Position numbers and translations under genes: made by a program | DNA from: Campylobacterales bacterium | GTDB lineage: Bacteria; Campylobacterota; Campylobacteria; Campylobacterales; Sulfurimonadaceae | NCBI GenBank assembly: GCA_014859655.1 | Contig: JACUTT010000008.1 | Coordinates: 1-64,000 of the forward strand | Length of the DNA: 64,000 nucleotides | Direction of reading: 5' to 3' | Part shown: positions 29,435-39,080 of the stretch, in pieces | Layout of the letters: each line of letters opens with the position of its first letter | Position numbering within the stretch: position 1 is the first letter of the stretch | The notes under the pieces: generated by a model | The model's input: the letters and a program-made list of their open reading frames with translations, nothing else | The model's database searches: none | Told to the model about the DNA's origin: nothing

Positions 29435-30723
29435 CTTTTGTTCCTGTCAAAGCCATTAAGCATACAGTCTATCAGATAGTCGCTGCTGGCGACGACCAGG
29501 TCTTCAGGCACCTCTTGTCCTATGGAAAAGTAGGAGATCGGCTTTGATGTCTCGTACATCAAAGAGAAAATATTTCCAAAACCGCGGGTCTCGTCAAGCT
29601 TGGTAAACATCATCGTATCCACGCCCAAAGGCTCGAAGTTGTCATAGGTCGCCTTGAGGTCCTCATACTTGATCGAACTTGGAAGCACCAGGACGGTCTC
29701 AATCTGCATGTTTGAGGTGTTGTGCTGAAGACAGTCATAGATCTTCGTGATCTTCTCTTTGTCATACGGTGAGGAGCCCATCGTGTCAATCAGAATATAG
29801 TCACAATAGCTCATCGCATTCAGCGCAGACGCAAACTCCGGCGGGTCAACAACGGTTTCAATCCCCAGCTTCATCATCCGCGCGTACTGCATCAGCTGCT
29901 CGACGGCGCCGATCCGGTAGGTATCAAGCACAATGAGTCCGACCTTATACTTCTTTTGCATCATAAACGAGTAGCGTGCCGCGAGTTTGGCGATGCTGGT
30001 CGTCTTTCCTACGCCTGTAGGACCCACGAGCATAATGACCTTTTTGTCCCCTTTTGGCGGAACCCTCTCCATCCTTACAGGCACCATCTTGCGCAGCAAG
30101 ACCTGAAAGTAGCGCTTGACTGTTTCCGAGTTTTCGCGCATCTTAAGTGGCATATGTTCCAGGGTCAGCTTCATAATCTCTTCGATATGTGCCGTATTCA
30201 TCCCGCTTTGCAGGGTCAGCTTGTATATCTCTGAGAACTCGGGAGGAATGTGCAGGTTGACCATCTTGTCCGAGCGCTCGTCCCAAAACATATTTTGGAT
30301 AAGCTTGACCTTATCGCCGAGTTTGGAGATCTCGTCTTTGATCTGTTTGAACTCCAGCGGATCGGTACTCTTCTCTTTGACGCGCGCAACGACTCTGTTG
30401 ACATCATAATCTTTGGCCAAACTGGAGTCTTCATCCGTGACCTCCGCGATTTTAGAGATCTGGCGTGCGGCTTCTGAAATACCGTAGAGCACATCCGCCG
30501 GGCTTCGGTTTATCGTAGCGGCGGTACTGCTCTTTTTTTTCGCATCCAGCGCCGCCGCCGCCGCATCGTCGATACCGACAATGATCTCATACAGGGCGGT
30601 TTGCGTCAGGCTTTTTTTGCGGATCTCTTTGGTCTCGATCAGCATCGCCTCTTCGCCCACAGACTGCTGCGCTTTTTTCAGTGCCTCTGCCGGGGATGTG
30701 CCGCTAAACGTCAGAATCTTCAT
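29431..30723 (-). CDS. flhF: Flagellar biosynthesis SRP-like GTPase FlhF
   Basis: VGPTGVGKTTSIAKLAARY; VLDTYRIGAVEQL; FTKLDETRGFGNIFSL. Confidence 0.96.
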   Translation of the reverse strand: MKILTFSGTSPAEALKKAQQSVGEEAMLIETKEIRKKSLTQTALYEIIVGIDDAAAAALDAKKKSSTAATINRSPADVLYGISEAARQISKIAEVTDEDSSLAKDYDVNRVVARVKEKSTDPLEFKQIKDEISKLGDKVKLIQNMFWDERSDKMVNLHIPPEFSEIYKLTLQSGMNTAHIEEIMKLTLEHMPLKMRENSETVKRYFQVLLRKMVPVRMERVPPKGDKKVIMLVGPTGVGKTTSIAKLAARYSFMMQKKYKVGLIVLDTYRIGAVEQLMQYARMMKLGIETVVDPPEFASALNAMSYCDYILIDTMGSSPYDKEKITKIYDCLQHNTSNMQIETVLVLPSSIKYEDLKATYDNFEPLGVDTMMFTKLDETRGFGNIFSLMYETSKPISYFSIGQEVPEDLVVASSDYLIDCMLNGFDRNKR

Positions 30724-30733
30724 CTACTCTCCA

Positions 30734-31210
30734 TTATAAATATGCCATCGGGATCACTACGCTTGCCCTGTCTTTCCAAGCGGGATGCGGTAAAGTCAAC
30801 TCTTTGGTGTTCATCTTTCGCTCTTCGTAAAATATCATGTCGATGTCGAGCGTACGCGGCGCATTTGCAAAACTGCGCTTTCGTCCGAACCGGCGTTCGA
30901 CGTTCAAGATGTATTTCAAAAAAGCCCTTGGCTGAAGGTTGGTCTGCACAATCATAACCGAGTTATAAAAGTCATCCTGCTCCGTATAGCCAAAGGGCGG
31001 ATTTTTTAAAATAGACCCTGTCTGTAGCAGATCGCACAAAGGCGAGCGTTTGAAAAAAAGAACCAGCTTTTCGAGACGGCGGATAAGGTCTCCGATATTA
31101 CCGCCGACGCCGAGGGTGACACGGTAGCGTTTTGAAGATTTCGCATAAGTGCAGGGGTAGAGCCTTGTCCTTATCAGCGTAAGCTTGTCGTCAAAACGCT
31201 TAGAGAGCAT
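30734..31210 (-). CDS. folK: 2-amino-4-hydroxy-6-hydroxymethyldihydropteridine pyrophosphokinase
   Basis: RFGRKRSFANAPRTLDIDMIFYEE; LTLPHPAWKDRASVVIPM. Confidence 0.93.
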   Translation of the reverse strand: MLSKRFDDKLTLIRTRLYPCTYAKSSKRYRVTLGVGGNIGDLIRRLEKLVLFFKRSPLCDLLQTGSILKNPPFGYTEQDDFYNSVMIVQTNLQPRAFLKYILNVERRFGRKRSFANAPRTLDIDMIFYEERKMNTKELTLPHPAWKDRASVVIPMAYL

Positions 31211-31211
31211 A

Positions 31212-31694
31212 TTAGGCTTGCGCTGCTGCTTGCTGTTTTTGCGCTTCTTGCATCGCCTGGATCTCTGAAAAGATCTGTATCATGCCCGTCATCGCAAGAT
31301 GGTACCCGAAAGGACCGAAACCGACAACTGATGAGGCGCATACGGGTGCTATCATGTTGACCTTGCGGAACTCTTCACGGCGATGGATGTTAGAAATATG
31401 GACTTCGATCGTCGGAAGCGACACGGCCGAGATCGCGTCGCGGATCGCTATGGAGGTGTGAGTGTAGGCTGCTGGGTTGATGATGATCCCGTTGGCATCG
31501 CCTAGGCACTCCTGGATGCGGTCAACGATCTCGCCCTCTAAGTTACTTTGGAAGAATTCGATCTCAATCTTGTTTTGATCAGCAAACTCTTTCATCTGCG
31601 CATGAATCTGCTCTAGCTTCATCGGCCCGTAAATATTCTGTTCACGTACGCCAAGCATATTTAAATTTGGTCCCTGGATCACTACAACTTTCAT
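31212..31694 (-). CDS. aroQ: 3-dehydroquinate dehydratase type II
   Basis: [55 protein letters not shown]. Confidence 0.97.
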   Translation of the reverse strand: MKVVVIQGPNLNMLGVREQNIYGPMKLEQIHAQMKEFADQNKIEIEFFQSNLEGEIVDRIQECLGDANGIIINPAAYTHTSIAIRDAISAVSLPTIEVHISNIHRREEFRKVNMIAPVCASSVVGFGPFGYHLAMTGMIQIFSEIQAMQEAQKQQAAAQA

Positions 31695-31800
31695 TCTTAA
31701 CCTTGTATCTTAAATTTAAATATATTATACCTTTGTAAAGCATAATCTTTTTTTAGTTTCACTATACTTCTCTCAATACTTTCTAAAGGCTTTTAAAATC

Positions 31801-33012
31801 TTGAAAATACTCAACGTCTCCTATCTTTGGCACAACAATGAACTGCTCAGCGGACAATCCGTCGCTTTTGATGCGACCATACTGAAGATCGCCCCGCTCG
31901 ATCAACTCCTCACGCTTTATCCCGAGGCCGAAGTCATCGACACACCGCCCTACTCCCTGCTCATGCCAGGACTCATCAACGCCCATGTCCATCTGGAGTT
32001 CTCGGCCAACAAAACGCAGCTGAAATACGGCAAGTTTCTCCCCTGGCTGCACAGCGTCATCGAAAACCGCGAAGAGCTCATCAGCAACTGCGACAGTGAA
32101 TGCATGAAAAACGCGACCGAAAAGATGCTGCGTTCGGGCATTACAACCTTCGGTGCGGTAAGCTCTCACGGTATGGACCTCGACGCCGCGGCAGAGGCCA
32201 AACAGAATGTTGTCTTCTTCAACGAGGTGATCGGCTCGCAGGCGAATATGGCAGACACCCTTTTTAGCGACTTCAACGCGCGTCTTGAAGCCTCGGAAAG
32301 CATCAAAAGAGAGGGTTTCCATCCTGCTATAGCCGTCCATTCGCCCTACTCTGTCCATCCGGCCCTGATCAAAAAAGCGCTCTTTTTGGCCAAGTCGCGC
32401 GGCTATAGCGTCTCCGCGCACTACATGGAGAGTCCGGCAGAGCGTGCCTGGCTGGATGAAAACAGCGGCGATTTCAAACCCTTTTTCAAAGAGTTCTTAA
32501 GCCAGGAGTACGCCCTCAGCAGCTCTGAAGCCTTTTTGGAGCTTTTTAACGAGATACCGACGCTTTTCACCCATGTTGTACATGCCAACACAAAAGAGCT
32601 TCAATTACTCAAGGAGGGAGGCCACACCGTCATCCACTGCCCCATCTCCAACCGCCTTCTGGGCAACGGCGCGCTTGACCTTGACGCGCTTGAAGCCCAA
32701 AAGCTCCGCTGGCTCTGCGCGACGGACGGGCTGAGCTCGAACTATGAGCTCAGCCTCTTTGAAGAGATGAAGATCGCCCTGTTTATGCACAAAGAGAGCG
32801 ATCTTCTCACCCTGGCAAAAGATCTATTGAATGCTGTTACAATAGAGGCCGCAAAAGCCCTTAGTCTTAACACGGGTGAGATTTCTGAGGGCAAAAACGC
32901 AGACCTGCTGCTCCTCTCTTTGGAAGAGGAGCCCAACGAACAGCTCGCCCTGCATCTGATCTTGCATCAGTATCCGATCTCAGCAATCTACATCAACGGC
33001 AAGGAAGTCTAA
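31801..33012 (+). CDS. Amidohydrolase family deaminase, probable aminofutalosine deaminase (menaquinone futalosine pathway)
   Basis: MPGLINAHVHLEFS; SRGYSVSAHYMES; THVVHANTKELQLL; HCPISNRLLGNG; LCATDGLSSN; located between aroQ and sppA as in Campylobacter. Confidence 0.75.
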   Translation: MKILNVSYLWHNNELLSGQSVAFDATILKIAPLDQLLTLYPEAEVIDTPPYSLLMPGLINAHVHLEFSANKTQLKYGKFLPWLHSVIENREELISNCDSECMKNATEKMLRSGITTFGAVSSHGMDLDAAAEAKQNVVFFNEVIGSQANMADTLFSDFNARLEASESIKREGFHPAIAVHSPYSVHPALIKKALFLAKSRGYSVSAHYMESPAERAWLDENSGDFKPFFKEFLSQEYALSSSEAFLELFNEIPTLFTHVVHANTKELQLLKEGGHTVIHCPISNRLLGNGALDLDALEAQKLRWLCATDGLSSNYELSLFEEMKIALFMHKESDLLTLAKDLLNAVTIEAAKALSLNTGEISEGKNADLLLLSLEEEPNEQLALHLILHQYPISAIYINGKEV

Positions 33013-33878
33013 TGGACGGTATCAAACAGTTTTTTTCACCCTTTTTCGCAGTCATGCGTTTTATTCAAAACCACTTCAAGGCGATGCTCTTTCTGCTGCT
33101 GCTTTTTTTGATCTTTTCGCCCAGCGGAGCGGAGCTGGTCCCGGCAAATCTGGCCAAGGTAAAGCTTGAAGGCGTGATCATCGACGCCACCGCAGTAGTC
33201 AAACAGCTTGATGAGCTGCGGACGGACGAGAAGATCAAAGGGGTGCTCTTCGTCATCAACTCCCCCGGCGGTGCAGTCTCTCCCTCTATAGAGATCATGG
33301 AAGCGGTCAAGCGTCTGCGCGCAAGCAAGCCTGTCATCGCCTACGCGGCGGGCACTATTGCTAGCGGCTCCTACTATGCGTCGATCTACGCCAATGAGAT
33401 CTATGCGAACCCCGGCTCTATGGTCGGCTCCATTGGTGTCATCATGCAAGGCAGCAACTTCGAGGAGCTGGCAAAAAAGATCGGCGTCTCCGCGCAGACC
33501 GTCAAGGCAGGAAAGTACAAGGAGGTAGGCACCGCCGCGCGCACCTGGACAGCGTATGAGACCGCAGAGCTTGAAAAAGTCGTTAACGACACCTACACTC
33601 TTTTTGTCAATGATGTCGCGCATGCGCGCAAACTTAACCCTGCAAAACACACACAGTTTGCGGATGCCCATATCTTTACGGCCTCTCAGGCGAAAGAGGT
33701 GGGGCTTATCGATACGATCGGAGTCGGCTATGACGCCGAAAATGCCCTGATCGCATTGAGCGGCGTGAAAAAACCCGTCTGGCTCGAAGAGGACAGACTG
33801 AAGTCCTTTATGCGCCAGGTCAGCGGCGAAACTGCCTCTTTTCTGGGTGCTTATCTCTCCGAACTTACCCTCAAATAG
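33012..33878 (+). CDS. sppA: Signal peptide peptidase SppA
   Basis: GVLFVINSPGGAVSPSIEIMEAVKRL; YAAGTIASGSYYASIYANEIYANPGSMVGSIGVIMQGSN. Confidence 0.95.
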   Translation: MDGIKQFFSPFFAVMRFIQNHFKAMLFLLLLFLIFSPSGAELVPANLAKVKLEGVIIDATAVVKQLDELRTDEKIKGVLFVINSPGGAVSPSIEIMEAVKRLRASKPVIAYAAGTIASGSYYASIYANEIYANPGSMVGSIGVIMQGSNFEELAKKIGVSAQTVKAGKYKEVGTAARTWTAYETAELEKVVNDTYTLFVNDVAHARKLNPAKHTQFADAHIFTASQAKEVGLIDTIGVGYDAENALIALSGVKKPVWLEEDRLKSFMRQVSGETASFLGAYLSELTLK

Positions 33879-33956
33879 CCGTTTTCCTCTTTGAGGGGAA
33901 AGCTTAACTTTTCTGATTAATCCTCTTGACATCCCCAAAACATATTCATGCTTTTT

Positions 33957-33962
33957 TATAAT
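33957..33962 (+). promoter_or_regulatory. Putative -10 box for thioredoxin-like gene
   Basis: TTTTTATAATTAG ~26 nt upstream of ATG at 33988. Confidence 0.4.
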
Positions 33963-33987
33963 TAGAAGTGTGACAAAGGAGATAAAA

Positions 33988-34404
33988 ATGAAGACTTTTT
34001 TACTGATCCTCTCTCTAGGCTTTTCGCTTTTCGCCGCAGAGAAACTGGGCTACTACACCGACTACGACAAAGCCGTGAAAGCCGCTTTGAAAGCCGACAA
34101 GCCTATTATGCTGGTGCAGGCTACGGACTCCTGTTCCTGGTGCAAAAGACTCGAAAGCCGCACGCTGAGCCATCCGGAAGTCAAAGCGGCCGTTTCAAAA
34201 GGCACCATTCCTCTTCTGCTTGAGCGCGACAGTAGCATCTACCCTGAAAAATTCTACACAACACGGGTGCCGACGATCTTTTTTATAAGGCCCAAGGGCG
34301 AGGAAGAGTATTGGGAGGTCATGGGTTTTGTAGACAGTGAGGAGATGCTTGATAACCTTGAGACCGCTCTTGAGATGTACACAGAGAAGCCGGACTTAGA
34401 GTAA
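33988..34404 (+). CDS. Secreted thioredoxin-family (DUF255-like) protein
   Basis: Signal peptide MKTFLLILSLGFSLFAA; CSWC active-site-like motif; RVPTIFFIRPKGEEEYWEVMGF; start moved to 33988 (AAGGAG RBS). Confidence 0.82.
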   Translation: MKTFLLILSLGFSLFAAEKLGYYTDYDKAVKAALKADKPIMLVQATDSCSWCKRLESRTLSHPEVKAAVSKGTIPLLLERDSSIYPEKFYTTRVPTIFFIRPKGEEEYWEVMGFVDSEEMLDNLETALEMYTEKPDLE

Positions 34405-34461
34405 TACCAAATGCCATTAACCTTGCATGCTTAAGTATATAAGGTTAGTGGCATTTGGTAT
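34404..34461. repeat. Near-perfect inverted repeat overlapping the ends of two convergent genes
   Basis: TACCAAATGCCATTAACCTT (34405-34424) / AAGGTTAGTGGCATTTGGTA (34441-34460), one mismatch, 16-nt loop. Confidence 0.85.
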
Positions 34462-35711
34462 AATATCTGCGAAAAAAGCGGTCTCTCTTCGGCCTCTTCG
34501 CTGAGGCATCTCTCTGTGAGCTCATCAAGCTTTTTGTAAATTTCCAACTCTTTTTCATTGCAGCGCGACAAGAGATCATCCAGCAGACAGCCGAAGGCGC
34601 GCACTTCGATCTTCTCAAAGCCCTTGTTTTGCTTCTCATAAAAAGTGGCCGCGCCAAAGTCGCCCAGATAGCAGCTGTTGTGCGCATCTATCAAGATATT
34701 GTGCGCATAAAGATCACCGTGCATCAGACCCCTCTTATGCAGATGCGCCGCAGCCGAAGCAATCGCTCTTGCCACCTCATATACCGCTGCTATAGCAAAC
34801 CTTTTGTCCTTCTCGAAGGTGTCTCGGGTGCAGCTCTCAAAGTCGGGCGGGAAGCCGAGGTTCTGGTAGCTCGCAGGAATGTACTCCATCAACAGCCCCG
34901 AACGCTCGCTCCCCTCTATCGTCGAGAAGACCTTTATGAGGTGCAAATGCTCGCCCGCGCTCAGACAGGCGTGCATCTCGTCTTTGGCATAGCCGTCGCT
35001 GGTCACCTCGCCTTTGAAAAACTTGATGGCCACCTCTTTTTCATGCACCCGGGAGTAGCCCCGAAAGATCTCCCCCGAAGCGCCCTCGCCCAGACGCTCA
35101 TGCACATCAAGCTCCGTAAAGGGTGTCTTGGGATGCGAAAACTTTTCATACGCTGCGCAGGGGTTTCCCGAAAAAGCGAGCCAGGAGAGCTTGGGAAGCT
35201 TCAGCAGCCAAGAGGGTAAAACTTCGATACGGTTGGCCGAGAGGCGCAGCAGTTCAAGGTTTCTGCACGCAGCCATCTCAGGCGGCAGCGTCTTTATCTG
35301 ATTGCCGGCGAGGGCACATTTTTGCAGCTTGTGCAGCTTGCCTATCGAACGCGGAAGCTGTGTGAGCTTGTTGTCGGTCAAGATCAGCCAGCTGATCCCA
35401 AGTGGCAAGATATCTTCATCAAAGCTCTCGATCTTGTTTGCCTTGAAGCCCAGCATATAGAGCTTTTCGCAGTTTTTAAAGGCCGAGGGGAGTGTCGTAA
35501 AATTATTGTTTGAGAAAAAAGCGATCTTGAGTTTTTTCAATCGGCTGATCTCATCAGGAACAGACTCAAGCGCATTATTACTCAGATCGAGTATCTCCAG
35601 GCTCTGGGCCAGTTCAAATATTTCTTCAGGGAAAACGCTGAGATTTTCACTAAGCGTCAACCGTGTGATCCCTTTTAAGGCGCCGGAACGAAGCTCTGCT
35701 AAGGTGTGCAT
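34431..35711 (-). CDS. Leucine-rich repeat protein with C-terminal protein kinase domain
   Basis: About seven LRRs (LEILDLSNNALESVPDEISRLKKL..., LRLSANRIEVLPSWLLKLPKL); kinase motifs LGEGASGEIFRG, VAIKFF, HGDLYAHNILID, LGDFGAATF. Confidence 0.9.
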   Translation of the reverse strand: MHTLAELRSGALKGITRLTLSENLSVFPEEIFELAQSLEILDLSNNALESVPDEISRLKKLKIAFFSNNNFTTLPSAFKNCEKLYMLGFKANKIESFDEDILPLGISWLILTDNKLTQLPRSIGKLHKLQKCALAGNQIKTLPPEMAACRNLELLRLSANRIEVLPSWLLKLPKLSWLAFSGNPCAAYEKFSHPKTPFTELDVHERLGEGASGEIFRGYSRVHEKEVAIKFFKGEVTSDGYAKDEMHACLSAGEHLHLIKVFSTIEGSERSGLLMEYIPASYQNLGFPPDFESCTRDTFEKDKRFAIAAVYEVARAIASAAAHLHKRGLMHGDLYAHNILIDAHNSCYLGDFGAATFYEKQNKGFEKIEVRAFGCLLDDLLSRCNEKELEIYKKLDELTERCLSEEAEERPLFSQILYQMPLTLYT

Positions 35712-35767
35712 AGGTGCCTTTTTTATGAATAATTTTCAGAAATTTTAGCGTAAAGGAGCTTTAGTGC

Positions 35768-35773
35768 TATAAT
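35768..35773 (+). promoter_or_regulatory. Putative -10 box upstream of psiE-like gene
   Basis: GTGCTATAATCC 47 nt upstream of ATG 35820. Confidence 0.4.
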
Positions 35774-35819
35774 CCTTCTCAATCTAAAAAATCCAGCCCT
35801 TTAAACAGGAGAAGAAACT

Positions 35820-36287
35820 ATGGAAAGACATGATGAGCTGCCGACAGAACACGAAGACAAGCTAATCGCTTTTTTGCATAAAATGATAAAAATTGCTGTC
35901 AAGGCCTTGGCTATTTTGATGGTCCTTGTAATATTTTGGGGCGTTATTGATGTCGTCTATGTGCTCTACACAAATCTGACCGCGCCCCCTTTTATGATGC
36001 TGAACATTGCAGATATATTTAAAACTTTTGCCGCTTTTCTTGCGGTGCTCATTGCCGTAGAGATTTTTCAAAATATCGTCATGTACCTAAGAACAGACAT
36101 TATCCCCATAAAGCTGGTGGTTGCAACCGCCCTGATGGCGATTGCAAGAAAGGTGATCATCATCGACTTCGATACGATCTCTGCGATGTACATATTTGCT
36201 ACCGCCGCCGTTGTTCTCTCCCTTGGCATCACCTACTATCTCATCAGCCATCATCACAAAGAGATCAACCCGCCAACGCATATGTGA
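35820..36287 (+). CDS. PsiE family (phosphate-starvation-inducible) membrane protein
   Basis: Four TM segments; FLAVLIAVEIFQNIVMYLRTDIIPIKLVVATALMAIARKVIIID. Confidence 0.85.
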   Translation: MERHDELPTEHEDKLIAFLHKMIKIAVKALAILMVLVIFWGVIDVVYVLYTNLTAPPFMMLNIADIFKTFAAFLAVLIAVEIFQNIVMYLRTDIIPIKLVVATALMAIARKVIIIDFDTISAMYIFATAAVVLSLGITYYLISHHHKEINPPTHM

Positions 36288-36376
36288 AAATGTACTGATT
36301 TGCAAAAGTTTGTTTACTAATCCTTCTTTTGGTAAAAAACCAGCATAATACGCTTATTATTTTCACAGGATGTACA

Positions 36377-36727
36377 ATGCCAGCAGAACTCTCAAAACTC
36401 CATGTCCGCTATATCCAAACGCAAAAGAGCTTCTCTCTTCTACGAGGCGAAAAAAAGGAGAAACTGCCCCTTTCTCAGCTCTACGTCAAGGATAATGGCC
36501 ATTTTTACCTCATCATTCAAAACACTCCACTTCACGAAGCTGAAGCGGTGAGCGTACGCTTCAGCGAGCCGACCGACGCGCTCACATCGCTCACCTGCGA
36601 TGCCCGCGTCCAAGAGCTTGCACCTTCAAATGAAGCCTATGAAGATGCCCTTCTCTTTTTCAATTTGGACACTTCGAACCTCAAACAGCTGCTGCTGCTG
36701 AGCATCAGTGCGCTTAGCGAAAACTGA
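36377..36727 (+). CDS. Hypothetical protein
   Basis: ORF 36329-36727; ATG at 36377 (MPAELSKLHVRYIQ) is a better start. Confidence 0.55.
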   Translation: MPAELSKLHVRYIQTQKSFSLLRGEKKEKLPLSQLYVKDNGHFYLIIQNTPLHEAEAVSVRFSEPTDALTSLTCDARVQELAPSNEAYEDALLFFNLDTSNLKQLLLLSISALSEN

Positions 36728-36730
36728 CCG

Positions 36731-36955
36731 ATGAAACTCTGGATGTCGGACGAAAAAGCCCCCAGCCACCGGCTGGTGCGCTTTTATGGGGAGCAGCACA
36801 GCGGCTATGCCTATCTGGGCGATCTGGATGATGAGCAGATAAAGGCTCTTTTTAAAGAGATAAAACCCGATCTTGAGCTGGAGAAAAACCTCGAAACACT
36901 TAAATATTTCGGCTACCTGAATCTCTTTGTCATTTCGAAAACAAAACACTCTTAG
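36731..36955 (+). CDS. Hypothetical small protein
   Basis: 74 aa, 3 nt downstream of the previous ORF; no strong antisense alternative. Confidence 0.5.
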   Translation: MKLWMSDEKAPSHRLVRFYGEQHSGYAYLGDLDDEQIKALFKEIKPDLELEKNLETLKYFGYLNLFVISKTKHS

Positions 36956-36969
36956 GACCCGTATCTGCT

Positions 36970-37806
36970 ATGATGTCGTTTATGAATAAAACAATACTCA
37001 TTACAGGCTGCTCCAGCGGCATCGGATATGCTGCGGCGCATTATCTACACGCGCACGGCTATCGCGTTTTCGCCACGGCCAGAAAAGTTCAGGATGTGGC
37101 GCGTCTGAGAGATGAGGGGCTTGATGCCTATCTGCTTGATGTCACCAAGAGCGAAACGATCTCGCTGGCTCTCAACGAAATCTTGGAACAGACAGAGGGA
37201 AAGCTCTACGCCCTCTTCAACAACGCGGGCTACGGCCAGCCCGGAGCCCTTGAGGATATTTCGACGGCCGTCTTAAAAGAGCAGTTCGAGACCAATCTCT
37301 TCGGTCTGCATGAGCTGACCCGCCAGGTTCTGCCCATCATGCGCTCCCAAGGCTACGGACGCATCATCCAGCACTCTTCGGTTCTAGGCCTTGTTTCCCT
37401 GCGTTTCAGAGGGGCTTACAATGCGAGCAAGTACGCGATAGAGGGGCTTTGCGATACCCTGCGCCTGGAGCTGGCTGATGAAAAGGTCTACGTCATCACA
37501 ATCAACACCGGTCCTGTCCACTCCGACTTCAGAAAAAATGCGACAAAAAAATATTTTGAGCATATCGACGCTGAAAAGAGCCGCTTTGCGCAGGCCTACA
37601 AGAGAGAACTTTTAGGGCAGGAAGGGAAGAAGACAAGCTCCTCCTTTACTAAAGGTCCCGACGTCGTTATTGCCAATATCATCCATGCGCTTGAATCCAA
37701 AAAACCGCGTCCGAGGTACTACAACACCTTAGCCACGCATATTTTGGGCTTTTTCAAACGCATTCTGCCGACCGCCCTTCTGGACAGGCTTTTATTAAAA
37801 ATATAA
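36970..37806 (+). CDS. Short-chain dehydrogenase/reductase
   Basis: ILITGCSSGIGYAAAHYL; LFNNAGYGQPGALED; YNASKYAIEGLCDTLRLEL. Confidence 0.93.
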   Translation: MMSFMNKTILITGCSSGIGYAAAHYLHAHGYRVFATARKVQDVARLRDEGLDAYLLDVTKSETISLALNEILEQTEGKLYALFNNAGYGQPGALEDISTAVLKEQFETNLFGLHELTRQVLPIMRSQGYGRIIQHSSVLGLVSLRFRGAYNASKYAIEGLCDTLRLELADEKVYVITINTGPVHSDFRKNATKKYFEHIDAEKSRFAQAYKRELLGQEGKKTSSSFTKGPDVVIANIIHALESKKPRPRYYNTLATHILGFFKRILPTALLDRLLLKI

Positions 37807-37826
37807 CAAACAATTAGAGGAATTTT

Positions 37827-38663
37827 ATGCAGACCGTAAACGAAACATTTTTATCTTTAGGCGTGGATGATGCCGGCGATATCGGCGAGGCTCAACTTGT
37901 TCTGCTGGGCATCGAAGCCGACAAGAAAGCGCAGTGGTATGAGCGTGTACTCGGCAGTAAGATCTCCGATGCGCGTGCGGAACTCTTTGTCCTGCTCAAA
38001 GGCATCGATGCCAAAGAGGATCAGGAGAGGGTCATTTCCAACTACAAGGCCTTACAGAGTTTCAAAGAGACAAAACGGAGCGCGAACGAAGCCGTACTGG
38101 CACCTGCTCCTTCTTCTAAAAAAGAGGCTGCTATAGCACCTATAAAAGGCGACGTCGTCATCTATTGCGACGGCGGCTGCTCGCCCAACCCGGGCCAGTC
38201 GGGTTCGGGCATCGCGGTCTATAGAGGGGGCACAGTTTCGGAGCTTTGGTACGGGCTGTATGAAAAGAGAGGCACGAATAACACGGCCGAACTCAATGCC
38301 CTCTACCACTCCCTTTTGCTCAGTGAAAAAGAGTGCGCGCTGGGTAATCCTGTCGAGATCAAGTGCGACTCCATGTACTCGATCAACTGCATCCAGACCT
38401 GGGCGATAAGCTGGGAAAAAAACGGCTGGAGCAAAAAAGGCGGGGAGATCAAGAACCTTGAGATCATCCAGAAATCCTATCACCTCTACAACCAGCTCAA
38501 ATCACGGGTCAGACTCTCCCACATCAAAGCTCACGCCGGTCTTGAGGGCAACGAGCTCGCCGACCGCATGACAGTGCATGCCCGCGAACAAAAAAACAGC
38601 GCCTTTGTGCAGTATGACAAGGAAATTGACATAGCACTAATCCTGAGCATGCGTGCGGGATAA
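37827..38663 (+). CDS. Ribonuclease HI family protein with ~110-aa N-terminal extension
   Basis: VVIYCDGGCSPNPGQSGSGIAVYRGG; GTNNTAELNALYHSLLL; IKCDSMYSINCI; LSHIKAHAGLEGNELADRM. Confidence 0.9.
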   Translation: MQTVNETFLSLGVDDAGDIGEAQLVLLGIEADKKAQWYERVLGSKISDARAELFVLLKGIDAKEDQERVISNYKALQSFKETKRSANEAVLAPAPSSKKEAAIAPIKGDVVIYCDGGCSPNPGQSGSGIAVYRGGTVSELWYGLYEKRGTNNTAELNALYHSLLLSEKECALGNPVEIKCDSMYSINCIQTWAISWEKNGWSKKGGEIKNLEIIQKSYHLYNQLKSRVRLSHIKAHAGLEGNELADRMTVHAREQKNSAFVQYDKEIDIALILSMRAG

Positions 38664-39062
38664 TTAACGTACCAGAGAAATCTCGTAGCGGCTCGCCTGC
38701 GCTATCTGACGGATTGCTCTGAGTTCGGACTCGCTCAAAACGCTGCTATAGACCTGCTGCATCATTCCCAAGACCTGATCATAGGAGTTCAGCGCCATCG
38801 TCTCTTTCAGCAGTGCCTTGTGGGCGATATAGCCGTAGACTCTTTGGATGATCTCTGCACCAAAATAGTTGTTAAGGTTATGAAAAAAGAGGTTTGCTCT
38901 TTCGATCTCCTCGCCAAAAACACCCCTTGAATGCACGATGGCCTTCTCAGGATTCATCCCCTTGGCCTGCAGAATATCCGCTATCTTCTCGACGGCAAAA
39001 CTTCTCACATATCGCAGATGAAAAGCGGAAACATTGCACAAAAGCAGTTCATTATAAAACAT
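38664..39062 (-). CDS. Hypothetical protein
   Basis: ORF 38664-39116; likely start MFYNELLLCNVSAFHLRYVRSF at 39062. Confidence 0.55.
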   Translation of the reverse strand: MFYNELLLCNVSAFHLRYVRSFAVEKIADILQAKGMNPEKAIVHSRGVFGEEIERANLFFHNLNNYFGAEIIQRVYGYIAHKALLKETMALNSYDQVLGMMQQVYSSVLSESELRAIRQIAQASRYEISLVR

Positions 39063-39080
39063 AGACACCCTTTCATTAGA

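Noticed and set aside
31783-32421. 212-aa minus-strand ORF
   Set aside because: Antisense to the amidohydrolase gene; no motifs
33036-33938. 300-aa minus-strand ORF
   Set aside because: Fully antisense to sppA, which has clear catalytic motifs; shadow ORF
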